A program made the translations under genes and the position numbers. Source: Asticcacaulis sp. AC402 (GTDB lineage: Bacteria; Pseudomonadota; Alphaproteobacteria; Caulobacterales; Caulobacteraceae). From it: a DNA stretch of 64,000 nt. The notes below the pieces were generated by a model. That model saw nothing but the letters and a program-made list of their open reading frames with translations. It ran no database searches and had not been told where the DNA came from. The stretch is taken from NCBI RefSeq assembly GCF_000495835.1, contig NZ_AWGC01000022.1, positions 1-64,000 on the forward strand, given 5' to 3'. Numbering within the stretch: position 1 is the stretch's first letter; each line of letters begins with the position of its first letter. Positions 34,722 through 42,146 of the stretch are shown here, piece by piece.

Positions 34722-36089
34722 ATGACCGCGCGCGTCCTGATCGTTGACGACATTCCGGCCAATGTCCGCCTGCTGCAGGCGAAGCTCGAGGCCGAGTATT
34801 ACGAAGTCCTGACCGCCCACGATGGCCGCTTGGCCATGGATATGGCGGTCGAGCACCAGCCCGACATAATTCTGCTCGATGTCATGATGCCGGAAATCGA
34901 CGGCTATGAGGTCTGCCGCCGGCTGAAAGAAGCCACGGAAACCCGCCATATCCCGATCATTCTGATCACCGCCCTGGACGGCCGCGACGATCGCCTGTCC
35001 GGTCTGGAGGCCGGCGCCGACGATTTCCTGACCAAGCCGGTCGACGACATCATACTGATGGCAAGGCTGCACGCCCTGGTCCGGCTGAAACAGATGGCCG
35101 ACGACCTGCGCGCGCGCGAGGCCTCGTCGCGTCGCGCCGGCCTGATCGACAACGATGTTTACCATCGTCAGATATCGGCCACCGGCAACGTCCTGGTTCT
35201 CGATGACAATGTCCGCCAGGCCGAGCGTCTGATGGTGCAACTGGGCGAAGACCATCGCTGCGCCTATGAAACCGATCCGGTTAAGGCGCTCAGGATCGCC
35301 GCCGGCCGCGTCGACCTGGTGGTGCTGAACCTGTTGGCCAAATCTTTCGATCCTCTGCGCTGGGTAGCGCAACTGCGCTCGCAGGAAGCTACGCGGCAAC
35401 GGCCGGTCCTGGCCATTGTCAATTCCGAAGAGCGCAAACAGATGCTGAAGGGGCTGGAACTGGGGGTCAACGATGTCGTGCCGCGTCCGGTCGACATGCA
35501 GGAACTGCGTATCCGTGCCAAGACACAGATCCGGCGCAAGCGTTATGGCGACTTTTTGCGAAATATACTGGACCGCAGTCTGGAACTGGCCGTGACCGAT
35601 CCGCTGACGGGCCTCAACAACCGTCGCTTTCTCGACCATCAGCTCAGTGTTCACATGTCGCGCCATATCAAGGGCGGACCGGTGGTCTCGGTGCTGCTGC
35701 TCGACATCGACTTTTTCAAGAGAATTAATGACGGCTACGGCCATGATGCCGGCGACGAAGTCCTGCGCGAATTCGCCCGCCGGGTCTCTCTGTCGGTGCG
35801 CGCCATTGACATGGCCTGCCGCTATGGCGGTGAGGAATTTGTCGTGCTGATGCCCGAAACGGAAGAGCGCGATGCGCTGAACATTGCCGAGCGGGTGCGC
35901 TCACAGATCGCTGACCAGCCCTTTACCCTGGCCGAGGGCAGCGAGATCAGGGTGACGGTATCGGTTGGGGTGTCGACGTCGCAGGGGGTGGGTGATTCGC
36001 CCGAAGGCCTGATCAAGCGCGCCGACGAAGGCGTTTACGAGGCCAAGCAGTCCGGCCGCAACAAGGTCGTGGTAAGGGCCGCGGCTTGA
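34722..36089 (+). CDS. pleD: Diguanylate cyclase response regulator PleD
   Basis: 455 residues, almost exactly the length of Caulobacter PleD. Receiver 1 (1-120) has phospho-acceptor D53 in ILLDVMMPEID. A degenerate receiver 2 (about 150-280) lacks the acidic pocket. The GGDEF domain (285-455) has RYGGEEFVVLM and the inhibitory site RAID five residues before it. Makes c-di-GMP at the stalked pole during the swarmer-to-stalked switch. Operon with divK, as in Caulobacter. Confidence 0.96.
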   Translation: MTARVLIVDDIPANVRLLQAKLEAEYYEVLTAHDGRLAMDMAVEHQPDIILLDVMMPEIDGYEVCRRLKEATETRHIPIILITALDGRDDRLSGLEAGADDFLTKPVDDIILMARLHALVRLKQMADDLRAREASSRRAGLIDNDVYHRQISATGNVLVLDDNVRQAERLMVQLGEDHRCAYETDPVKALRIAAGRVDLVVLNLLAKSFDPLRWVAQLRSQEATRQRPVLAIVNSEERKQMLKGLELGVNDVVPRPVDMQELRIRAKTQIRRKRYGDFLRNILDRSLELAVTDPLTGLNNRRFLDHQLSVHMSRHIKGGPVVSVLLLDIDFFKRINDGYGHDAGDEVLREFARRVSLSVRAIDMACRYGGEEFVVLMPETEERDALNIAERVRSQIADQPFTLAEGSEIRVTVSVGVSTSQGVGDSPEGLIKRADEGVYEAKQSGRNKVVVRAAA

Positions 36090-36116
36090 GGTCAAGGACG
36101 GGAATTCCTGACTTCT

Positions 36117-36257
36117 TATACCAAGCCTCATAAAGAATGACGCTTGGTATTCGTTTTTTTTCAGCTCAAGCGCCGCATGGCTCCTCGCAAAAGCTCGGGC
36201 GCGCAGTCGCGCTTGCCAACCCACGATGAGTCAAGATTTTCGCGGGTTGGTATTATA
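36117..36257 (+). repeat. Dispersed two-hairpin repeat, copy C
   Basis: The clearest copy. ATACCAAGC ... GCTTGGTAT forms hairpin 1, a T-run and CAGCTCAAGCGCCGCATGG lead to CTCGCAAAAGCTCGGGCGCG, and CCAACCCACGATGAGTC with CGCGGGTTGG forms hairpin 2, ending in TATTATA. It lies just after pleD and may also end its transcript. Confidence 0.85.
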
Positions 36258-36310
36258 CACCCCCGCGTGGCTTTGGAGTATGAGTTAAAAGCAATGTCCG
36301 AGACCGCCGC

Positions 36311-36766
36311 CTAACCGGCTGGTGTCGCCGGCTTGGTCTTGCCCAGGCCATCCACCAGGTATTTGACCAGGGCCAGCGATTTTGCGGTGTAGTCACCGCA
36401 AACAGACGCCCCTTGTTCTTCGGTCCTGGCGACACCCTCGTCGAGCAAGTCGTGCCAGCATATCGCCGTGTCCGCACATGCCGCCCTGGCCATGCCATCG
36501 GCGCTCGTCGTGAAAGCGTCCGCATTGGCCGTATCGGTCAGGGCCAGGGTCACGCCCTGAACCAGCTTGCGCGCTTCGGTGTAGGTGTCGGTGCCCTGGA
36601 AATGCTGGCAGGCATAGGTCACCATCATGACGTTGACCATCGCGTCGGGCAGTTTCGCCGCGTAATCCTGATAGGTCACGGGCGGGCCCGCCGTCTGAGC
36701 TGACGCCTGCGGCGCAAAGCCGAACGTGGCGGCCAGGGCGAAGGCCGATAAGCAAAGAGATTTCAT
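36311..36766 (-). CDS. Secreted protein of unknown function
   Basis: 151 residues with signal peptide (CLSAFALAATFGFAPQASA). The mature helical part has four cysteines (YACQHF, ARAACAD, AICWHD, SVCGDY) that could form two disulfides. No family recognised. GAGG lies nine bases before ATG 36766; an alternative GTG is five codons upstream. Faces the pleD terminator repeat. Confidence 0.65.
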   Translation of the reverse strand: MKSLCLSAFALAATFGFAPQASAQTAGPPVTYQDYAAKLPDAMVNVMMVTYACQHFQGTDTYTEARKLVQGVTLALTDTANADAFTTSADGMARAACADTAICWHDLLDEGVARTEEQGASVCGDYTAKSLALVKYLVDGLGKTKPATPAG

Positions 36767-36835
36767 GACAATGGTCCTCACCCTATTACTATCTGACCGC
36801 TGCGATGAAATCCAGTCGGCGCTATCCCAATACGA

Positions 36836-36872
36836 AAAAGCCGCGTCCGAGTGAAGACACTCAAGGACGCGG
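36836..36872 (-). terminator. Intrinsic terminator of rpmG
   Basis: On the minus strand GCCGCGTCC ... GGACGCGGC encloses a GAGTG/CACTC inner stem and is followed by TTTTTC. A strong factor-independent terminator about 70 bases after rpmG. Confidence 0.75.
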
Positions 36873-36894
36873 CTCCGTCAACCGGCAAAAGCGA

Positions 36895-36907
36895 GGGGGG
36901 GGGGGGG
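36895..36907. repeat. Homopolymeric tract of 13 G
   Basis: Thirteen consecutive G on the + strand sit in the loop of a CCGGCAAA / TTTGCCGG hairpin between rpmG and its terminator. It is unusual even at high GC. It is length-variable by slippage, or a sequencing artefact. Confidence 0.85.
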
Positions 36908-36941
36908 TGCTTTGCCGGCTTTCTCGCAAAATGCCAATATG

Positions 36942-37109
36942 CTACTTGATCTTGCCTTCCTTGAAATCGACATGCTTGCGCACGACCGGATCGTACTTCT
37001 TCAGGACCATCTTTTCGGTCTTGGTACGGGCATTCTTCTTGGTCACGTAGAAGAAGCCGGTGTCCGCCGTAGAGTTGAGGCGGATCTTGATGGAGGCGGG
37101 CTTCGCCAT
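36942..37109 (-). CDS. rpmG: 50S ribosomal protein L33
   Basis: 55 residues: begins [18 protein letters not shown], continues [20 protein letters not shown] and ends [10 protein letters not shown]. Exact family length and sequence pattern of the cysteine-free (zinc-independent) L33. AAGGA lies ten bases before the ATG. Found next to divK-pleD, as in Caulobacter. A 137-residue frame overlapping it is a shadow. Confidence 0.96.
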   Translation of the reverse strand: MAKPASIKIRLNSTADTGFFYVTKKNARTKTEKMVLKKYDPVVRKHVDFKEGKIK

Positions 37110-37286
37110 GGCTAAAGTCCTTGTTGCGGTCGCACGGAGGGTGCGCGTAAAATAAGAGGCCGGAACATACGCACGGAACGGGCAAAGTCAACCGCGAATC
37201 CGCGCCCCAGCGGATTTTTTGTCACTGACGGACATTGACAGCGCGATCTGATCGTCTGCACGACTACCCCAGCAGGAGAAACACCA

Positions 37287-37787
37287 ATGGATACGCCGTC
37301 CCCCGCCCAGACCCCACCAAAACCTTTCGCCGTCATGGCCATGGAGGTCGCGCCGCGCGCCAAACCGTCCATCTATCCTGAACCCTATTTTTCGATGATG
37401 AAGAAGCGCGAGAAGCGCGTTCTTGGGGACCTGTTCGGCCTGACCAATTTCGGCGTCAACCTCGTGCGCCTCCTGCCCGGCGGTCAGTCGGCCCTGCGCC
37501 ACTGGCATACCCGCCAGGACGAGTTCGTCTATGTCGTCTCCGGCCGGCCAGTCCTGGTCACCGACGCCGGCGAAACCCAGTTGGAAGCGGGCATGTGCGC
37601 CGGGTTCAAGGCCGGGGTGGCCGACGGTCATGTCCTGATCAATCGCACCGACGAGGAGGTCGTCTATCTCGAAGCCGGCGACCGCACACCGGGTGACGCC
37701 GCCGCCTATCCCGACGACGACATTCAGGCCAACCACGTCGACGGCCAGTGGGTCTTTACCCATAAGGACGGCACGGCGTTTTCATGA
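37287..37787 (+). CDS. Cupin-domain protein
   Basis: 166 residues. Single cupin with motif 1 ALRHWHTRQDEFVYVVSG and motif 2 GVADGHVLINRTDEEVVYL, so His and Glu metal ligands are present. Such small proteins are usually sensors or simple isomerases/dioxygenases. AGGAGAA precedes the ATG. The last codon overlaps the AraC-type regulator start (ATGA), indicating a functional pair. Confidence 0.85.
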   Translation: MDTPSPAQTPPKPFAVMAMEVAPRAKPSIYPEPYFSMMKKREKRVLGDLFGLTNFGVNLVRLLPGGQSALRHWHTRQDEFVYVVSGRPVLVTDAGETQLEAGMCAGFKAGVADGHVLINRTDEEVVYLEAGDRTPGDAAAYPDDDIQANHVDGQWVFTHKDGTAFS

Positions 37788-38611
37788 TCTTCCGCGAACA
37801 GGCGCCTTCGCCGGAGTTTTCCGCTGTGATCGAGCGCTTCTGGTTCTTCGAACCGGAAGCCCACGATCCCGAAAGCTACGAGCACATCATCGTGCCTGAA
37901 GGCACGGCCGGCCTGTGCCTGATCGAGCCTATCCCGCAGATCGGCGCCTTCATCAGTCTTACTGGCCCGGCCGCGACGGCGGTGCGTGTGCCGATCCAGC
38001 GCGGCCTGCGCTATTTCGGCGTGCGCCTATGTACTGGCGCCGTGCGGGCTGTGCTCGGGCTGAAGGCGGAAACCCTGACCAACGGCATGTTCTATCTGCT
38101 CGACGCCGTGCCGGTCCTTGGGGCGGAGATGATGGCAGCCTGCTGTGGTGCGTCGTCCCTGGCCGACTTCGCCGGCCGTTTCGAAGCCGTGGGGCGCCGT
38201 CATGTTCAGCCTGACCAGCTGGACCCGGCCGTCTGCGAGGTGGTGCGGCGGATACATTCGGGTGACGGCTTTACGCCCCTGGCGGAGATCATGGCCGGGT
38301 TTGACGTCGGCGAGCGCCAGCTTCGCCGCCGCTTCCTGAAGGAAACGGGCCTGACGCCCAAGGTCTATGCGCGGCTGCGGCGGGTACGCCGGGCGTGTAT
38401 CGATCTGGCCTACGGTCATTCAAAACAGGTTGCGGCCGTCTCCTACGACCACGGCTATGCCGACCAGCCGCATTTCACCCGCGAACTGAAGGCCGTTTTC
38501 GGCCTGTCGCCACATCAGTTGATGGACTATCTCCATCAGATCCGGTTGTTCAACGTCGAAGACGTCGAGCATGTCCGAAACCTTCAAGCCAGGCGTAACG
38601 CGGCAGAGTAA
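37784..38611 (+). CDS. AraC-family transcriptional regulator
   Basis: 275 residues. N-terminal ligand-like domain (about 1-150; SAVIERFWFFEPE, as in DUF6597-type regulators). The C-terminal AraC double helix-turn-helix has PLAEIMAGFDVGERQLRRRF and VAAVSYDHGYADQPHFTRE, ending in GLSPHQL. Coupled to the cupin gene by a four-base overlap. Targets are unknown, possibly the cupin operon and the adjacent secreted protein. Confidence 0.87.
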   Translation: MIFREQAPSPEFSAVIERFWFFEPEAHDPESYEHIIVPEGTAGLCLIEPIPQIGAFISLTGPAATAVRVPIQRGLRYFGVRLCTGAVRAVLGLKAETLTNGMFYLLDAVPVLGAEMMAACCGASSLADFAGRFEAVGRRHVQPDQLDPAVCEVVRRIHSGDGFTPLAEIMAGFDVGERQLRRRFLKETGLTPKVYARLRRVRRACIDLAYGHSKQVAAVSYDHGYADQPHFTRELKAVFGLSPHQLMDYLHQIRLFNVEDVEHVRNLQARRNAAE

Positions 38612-38637
38612 CGTGCCGCCGTCATCAGGAGACAATT

Positions 38638-39198
38638 ATGTTCAAAGCCATTATCTGCGCCGCCGCCTTTGCGGTCTTAAGTGTTTCTGCTGTACAGGCG
38701 CAGGAGTCTGCCAAACCGGCGACCAACGCTGCCGCCATCGCCAAGCTGAACGGCATGAAGGGGGTGTGGAAGGGCGAGGCGCAGGGCTTCAACCAGAGCG
38801 GCCCGTTCAAGTTGACCCAGACCGAGCGCGTCGGCACCATGCTGGGCGGCGATGTCCTGGTCATCGAAGGCCGGGGCTATGATCCGACCGGCACGCTGCA
38901 ATTCAACGCCTTCGCCATCCTGTCGTGGAGCAATGAAAAGCAAAAATACGAGCTTCAGGCCTACAATGCCGGCCGTTCGGGGACGTTCAAGTTCGATCTG
39001 ACTCCGACCGGAGCCGTATGGGAACTCCCGGCCGGACCGAATGCCCGCGTGGTCAACACCATCACGCTCAGCGGCGATACCTGGCAGGAAGTCCAGGAAT
39101 ATGTTGCTGAAGGCCAGCCGGCACGGAAGATCTTCGAAATGAACCTGAAGCGCGTGTCGGAGACCGAATGGCCGGCCGCTGGGGCGGTGATGCCGTAG
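38638..39198 (+). CDS. Secreted DUF1579-like protein
   Basis: 186 residues with a signal peptide (AAAFAVLSVSAVQAQ). The mature part has LNGMKGVWKGEAQGF, then QTERVGTMLGGDVLVIEGRG and alternating strands, the pattern of small lipocalin-like proteins of the DUF1579 type. Function unknown; the periplasm is likely. AGGAGACA precedes the ATG. Twenty-six bases after araC, so it may belong to the same transcript. Confidence 0.7.
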   Translation: MFKAIICAAAFAVLSVSAVQAQESAKPATNAAAIAKLNGMKGVWKGEAQGFNQSGPFKLTQTERVGTMLGGDVLVIEGRGYDPTGTLQFNAFAILSWSNEKQKYELQAYNAGRSGTFKFDLTPTGAVWELPAGPNARVVNTITLSGDTWQEVQEYVAEGQPARKIFEMNLKRVSETEWPAAGAVMP

Positions 39199-39218
39199 AG
39201 GTTTGCATGACAATCACG

Positions 39219-39317
39219 AGAGCGGGATGAGTTTTGCTGGAATCAAAATCCCGCTCTAAGTTTTTGTTTTGTCGCGCAATTTATCCGAAAAGTGCGTCAC
39301 ACTTTATCGGATTGCGC
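39219..39317. repeat. ~100-bp repeat with two hairpins, AATCCGATAAAGTG family
   Basis: Hairpin AGAGCGGGAT/ATCCCGCTCT, a T-rich spacer TAAGTTTTTGTTTTGTC, then GCGCAATTTATCCGAAAAGTG pairing with CACTTTATCGGATTGCGC. The reverse complement of 59823-59921 matches it along its full length. Part of the 344-base gene-free stretch 39199-39542. Confidence 0.85.
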
Positions 39318-39369
39318 TCTAGCGCACAGCGCTCGCCGTGCCTGCGCGCGCCTCTGAGGGGGCAGGCAT

Positions 39370-39485
39370 ATCCTGAAGTTCGTGGTGTTCGTGTGGTTCG
39401 TGGTCAAAATTCTTACCGTCGGATGTCAGACCAACGATGGTAAGGGATTCACCACGAACCACACGAACACCACGAACTTCAGGAT
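39370..39485. repeat. Long inverted repeat with perfect 35-bp arms
   Basis: Arms at 39370-39404 and 39451-39485 are exact reverse complements (TTCGTGGTGTTCGTGTGGTT type). Inside the 46-base loop a second stem CTTACC/GGTAAG with TCG/CGA extends the hairpin. It has no coding capacity. The flanks are rnr on one side and the repeat family above on the other. Confidence 0.9.
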
Positions 39486-39542
39486 GACCGGGAACGTTTC
39501 GGGTTGAAACGCGCGGAATGCGCCTGCGGCGCCATTGCAGGC

Positions 39543-41921
39543 CTACCTTTTCTTCTTCTTTTTCATGTTCTTGACGCCGGGCTTCGCACCCTTAGGTTCG
39601 TCGCGGAAGCCCGGCTTTTTCGTCGGCTTGCCGCGCACATTCGGTGATTTCGGCCGGTTGCGCAGGCCCAGGCGTGGTCGCGGAGCTCCGGGCTCGCCAA
39701 CCTCAGGCTCGCTCAGCACCTTGAACACCAGCCCGCCGGTAATCGGCATCGCCTCCATCAGCTCGACGTCGATGGTCGCCCCCAGCCGCCAGCGATAGCC
39801 GTGCCGCTCGCCGATCAGGGCATGCTGGACGTCGTCATGGACATAGTAGTCGTCGCGCAGGGACGACACCGGAATGATCCCGTCCGCGCCGGTATCGGTC
39901 AGCTTCACGAACAGCCCGAACCGCGTCACGCCAACGATCCTGCCCTGGAAGGTCGCGCCGACCTTGTCGTGCAAATAGGATGCTATGTAGCGCTCGATCG
40001 CTTCGCGCTCGGCCTGCATCGACCGCCGCTCTGTGGCGGTGATGTGCTCCGCCGTATCCTGCAAGGTCTTGATCTCGTAGTCGGTCAGGCCATCATCGCC
40101 CAGCTTCAAGGCCCGGATCAGCGCCCGGTGCACCACAAGGTCGGCGTAGCGCCGGATAGGTGAGGTAAAGTGGGCATAATGGTCCAGGTTCAGCCCGAAG
40201 TGCCCAAAGTTCTCCGGGCTGTAATGGGCCTGCATCTGGGTGCGCAGCACCACCTCGTTGATGATCTCGGCGTGCGGTCCTTCCTTCTGCGATTCCAGCA
40301 ACTGGTTGAATCGCGGCGTGCGCGGCGGCTCGCCCTTGGCCCACGGCAGCCCTAAGGTCGCCAGGAAGTCGGCCAGGTTGTTGATCTTCTCCAGGCTGGG
40401 CGCCTCGTGGACGCGGTAGATCAACGGCGTCTTGTGTTTTTCCAGGGTCTCGGCGGCCGAGACATTGGCCTGGATCATCATCTCTTCGATCAACTGCATG
40501 GCGTCGAGCGACACCCGCCGCTCGATCCGTTCGACATTGCCATCCTTGTCGAGATAGACGCGACGCTCCGGAGAGTTGATCTGAAGGGGCTGGCGGACCT
40601 GGCGGCCGCGCGTCAGGCAGGCGTGGGCAGCCCACAGTGGCTTCAGCAGGCTGTCCAGGATAGGGCCGGTCTTGTCGTCGGGCGTACCGTCAATCGCCGC
40701 CTGTGCCTGCTCATACGATAGTTTCGCCGCCGACCGCATCAGGCCGCGGACGAACTTATGGCTGATCTTGCGGCCTTCGCGGTCGAAGACCATGCGCACG
40801 GCCAGGGCGGCGCGGTTCTCGCTCTCCTGGAGCGAACACAGGCCGCTCGACAGCACGTGCGGCAGCATCGGCTCGACGCGGTCGGGGAAGTAGGTCGAAT
40901 TGCCCTTGTCGCGGGCGTCGCGATCCAGGCTGGAGCCCGGCGTGACATAGTGGGCGACGTCAGCAATGGCGACCCATACTACCCAACCGTCGGGATTGGC
41001 GGCGTCATCGTCGGCATGGGCGTAGACGGCGTCGTCATGGTCCTTGGCGTCAACAGGATCAATGGTCACAAAAGGCAGGTCGCGCAGGTCGGTGCGCTTG
41101 CCGAGGTCCGGCGCCTGGGCCGACTTGGCCTCATCCTCGGTCGAGGTCTGGAACCCGATCGGCAGACCATGGCTGTGGATGGCCATGACCGAAGCGATCT
41201 TGGGCGAATCCTCCTTGCCGATGACCTCCAGGACGCGCGCCGGCTTGGGGCCGAAACGATGGGTGCCGCCGACCGGCGCGGCCAGCACGACATCGCCGTC
41301 TTCCAGCGTGTCGAGGTTTGAGCCAGTCAGGATGTAGCTGTCCTTTTCCTTGCGGTTGACTGATTCCAGACGGATTTCACGCTTGCCGATGCGGACGACG
41401 CCGACCAGTTTCGGCGCACCCTGGTCCAGCACCTTGATCAGGTGGGCAATCCAACCGTCGGCGGTCTTTTCGAAGCGAACATACAGGCGGTCGCCCAGCT
41501 TGGGCGGGGTTTGCTGGACAGATTTCTTGAGTGGCGCCAGACGGGCCAAAGGAACAGCCTCATTTTGCGTTGCGCTACCGCTTCGCTGCTTGAGCGCATC
41601 GGGCTTCCCCCACCTGGCCCACAGTTCACCGTCGATATCCTGTTCGACGACCTCGACGACGCCGGTGTCGGGAAGTTGCCCCATGGCGCCGAAGGTCTTG
41701 CGACCGCGCTTGTCGAGTTGGCCGCCGTCGGCCAGGGCCTTCAGCCGCTGACGCAGGGCACGGCGGTCTTCGCCTTTCAGGCCGAACTGTTTGGCCAGGT
41801 CACCGACATCGACTTCGCGCGAGGCCTGCAAGGCTTCCAGGAGGGTTTTATCGTCCGGCAGTCCGGACGGGGCGCGCGGGGCATCTGCCTTGACCGCGCG
41901 AAAAGGTTTCTTCTGTTTCAT
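39543..41921 (-). CDS. rnr: Ribonuclease R
   Basis: 792-residue 3'-5' exoribonuclease. Cold-shock-like RNA-binding regions precede the RNB domain (TIDPVDAKDHDDAVYA, with catalytic aspartates, near residue 280). An S1 domain follows (FQGRIVGVTRFGLFVKL near 650), then a Lys-rich tail ending NMKKKKKR. ATG 41921 is chosen over TTG three codons earlier. Processes structured RNA and rRNA decay products. Confidence 0.95.
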   Translation of the reverse strand: MKQKKPFRAVKADAPRAPSGLPDDKTLLEALQASREVDVGDLAKQFGLKGEDRRALRQRLKALADGGQLDKRGRKTFGAMGQLPDTGVVEVVEQDIDGELWARWGKPDALKQRSGSATQNEAVPLARLAPLKKSVQQTPPKLGDRLYVRFEKTADGWIAHLIKVLDQGAPKLVGVVRIGKREIRLESVNRKEKDSYILTGSNLDTLEDGDVVLAAPVGGTHRFGPKPARVLEVIGKEDSPKIASVMAIHSHGLPIGFQTSTEDEAKSAQAPDLGKRTDLRDLPFVTIDPVDAKDHDDAVYAHADDDAANPDGWVVWVAIADVAHYVTPGSSLDRDARDKGNSTYFPDRVEPMLPHVLSSGLCSLQESENRAALAVRMVFDREGRKISHKFVRGLMRSAAKLSYEQAQAAIDGTPDDKTGPILDSLLKPLWAAHACLTRGRQVRQPLQINSPERRVYLDKDGNVERIERRVSLDAMQLIEEMMIQANVSAAETLEKHKTPLIYRVHEAPSLEKINNLADFLATLGLPWAKGEPPRTPRFNQLLESQKEGPHAEIINEVVLRTQMQAHYSPENFGHFGLNLDHYAHFTSPIRRYADLVVHRALIRALKLGDDGLTDYEIKTLQDTAEHITATERRSMQAEREAIERYIASYLHDKVGATFQGRIVGVTRFGLFVKLTDTGADGIIPVSSLRDDYYVHDDVQHALIGERHGYRWRLGATIDVELMEAMPITGGLVFKVLSEPEVGEPGAPRPRLGLRNRPKSPNVRGKPTKKPGFRDEPKGAKPGVKNMKKKKKR

Positions 41922-41979
41922 TCCCCGCAATGTAGGGATTCGCGGGCCGGGACGCTATAGCAATTCGACAGCGAGTGAA

Positions 41980-42142
41980 CGCCCCCTCCGTCTCGATGCG
42001 TTTCGCCCCTAAAGAGGGCTCACTTGCTCGACACCTCCCCCGCAAGCGGTGGAGGATGGTTCTGCTTATCCTCCACCGCTTGCGGGGGAGGTGCTGAGCA
42101 AGCGAAAGCCGAAGGCTGTAGCGCGTCGAAGCGGAGGGGGCG
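41980..42142. repeat. Large hairpin repeat between rnr and topA
   Basis: Perfect 26-bp inner arms at 42032-42057 and 42068-42093 (CACCTCCCCCGCAAGCGG type) around a 10-base loop. Imperfect outer arms (CGCCCCCTCCG ... CGGAGGGGGCG) extend it to ~160 bases. Half-copies lie at 2587-2671 and a core at 62923-62952. It lies after the topA stop and could terminate topA. Confidence 0.85.
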
Positions 42143-42146
42143 CCGC

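Noticed and set aside
34341-35744. 467-codon minus-strand frame opposite divK-pleD
   Set aside because: Shadow; pleD and divK are certain.
36778-37191. 137-codon minus-strand frame over rpmG
   Set aside because: Wrong frame; the 55-codon rpmG frame inside it is clear.
39370-39485. CRISPR-like repeat because of repeated TTCGTGG words
   Set aside because: There are only two arms, in inverted orientation, no regular spacers and no cas genes.
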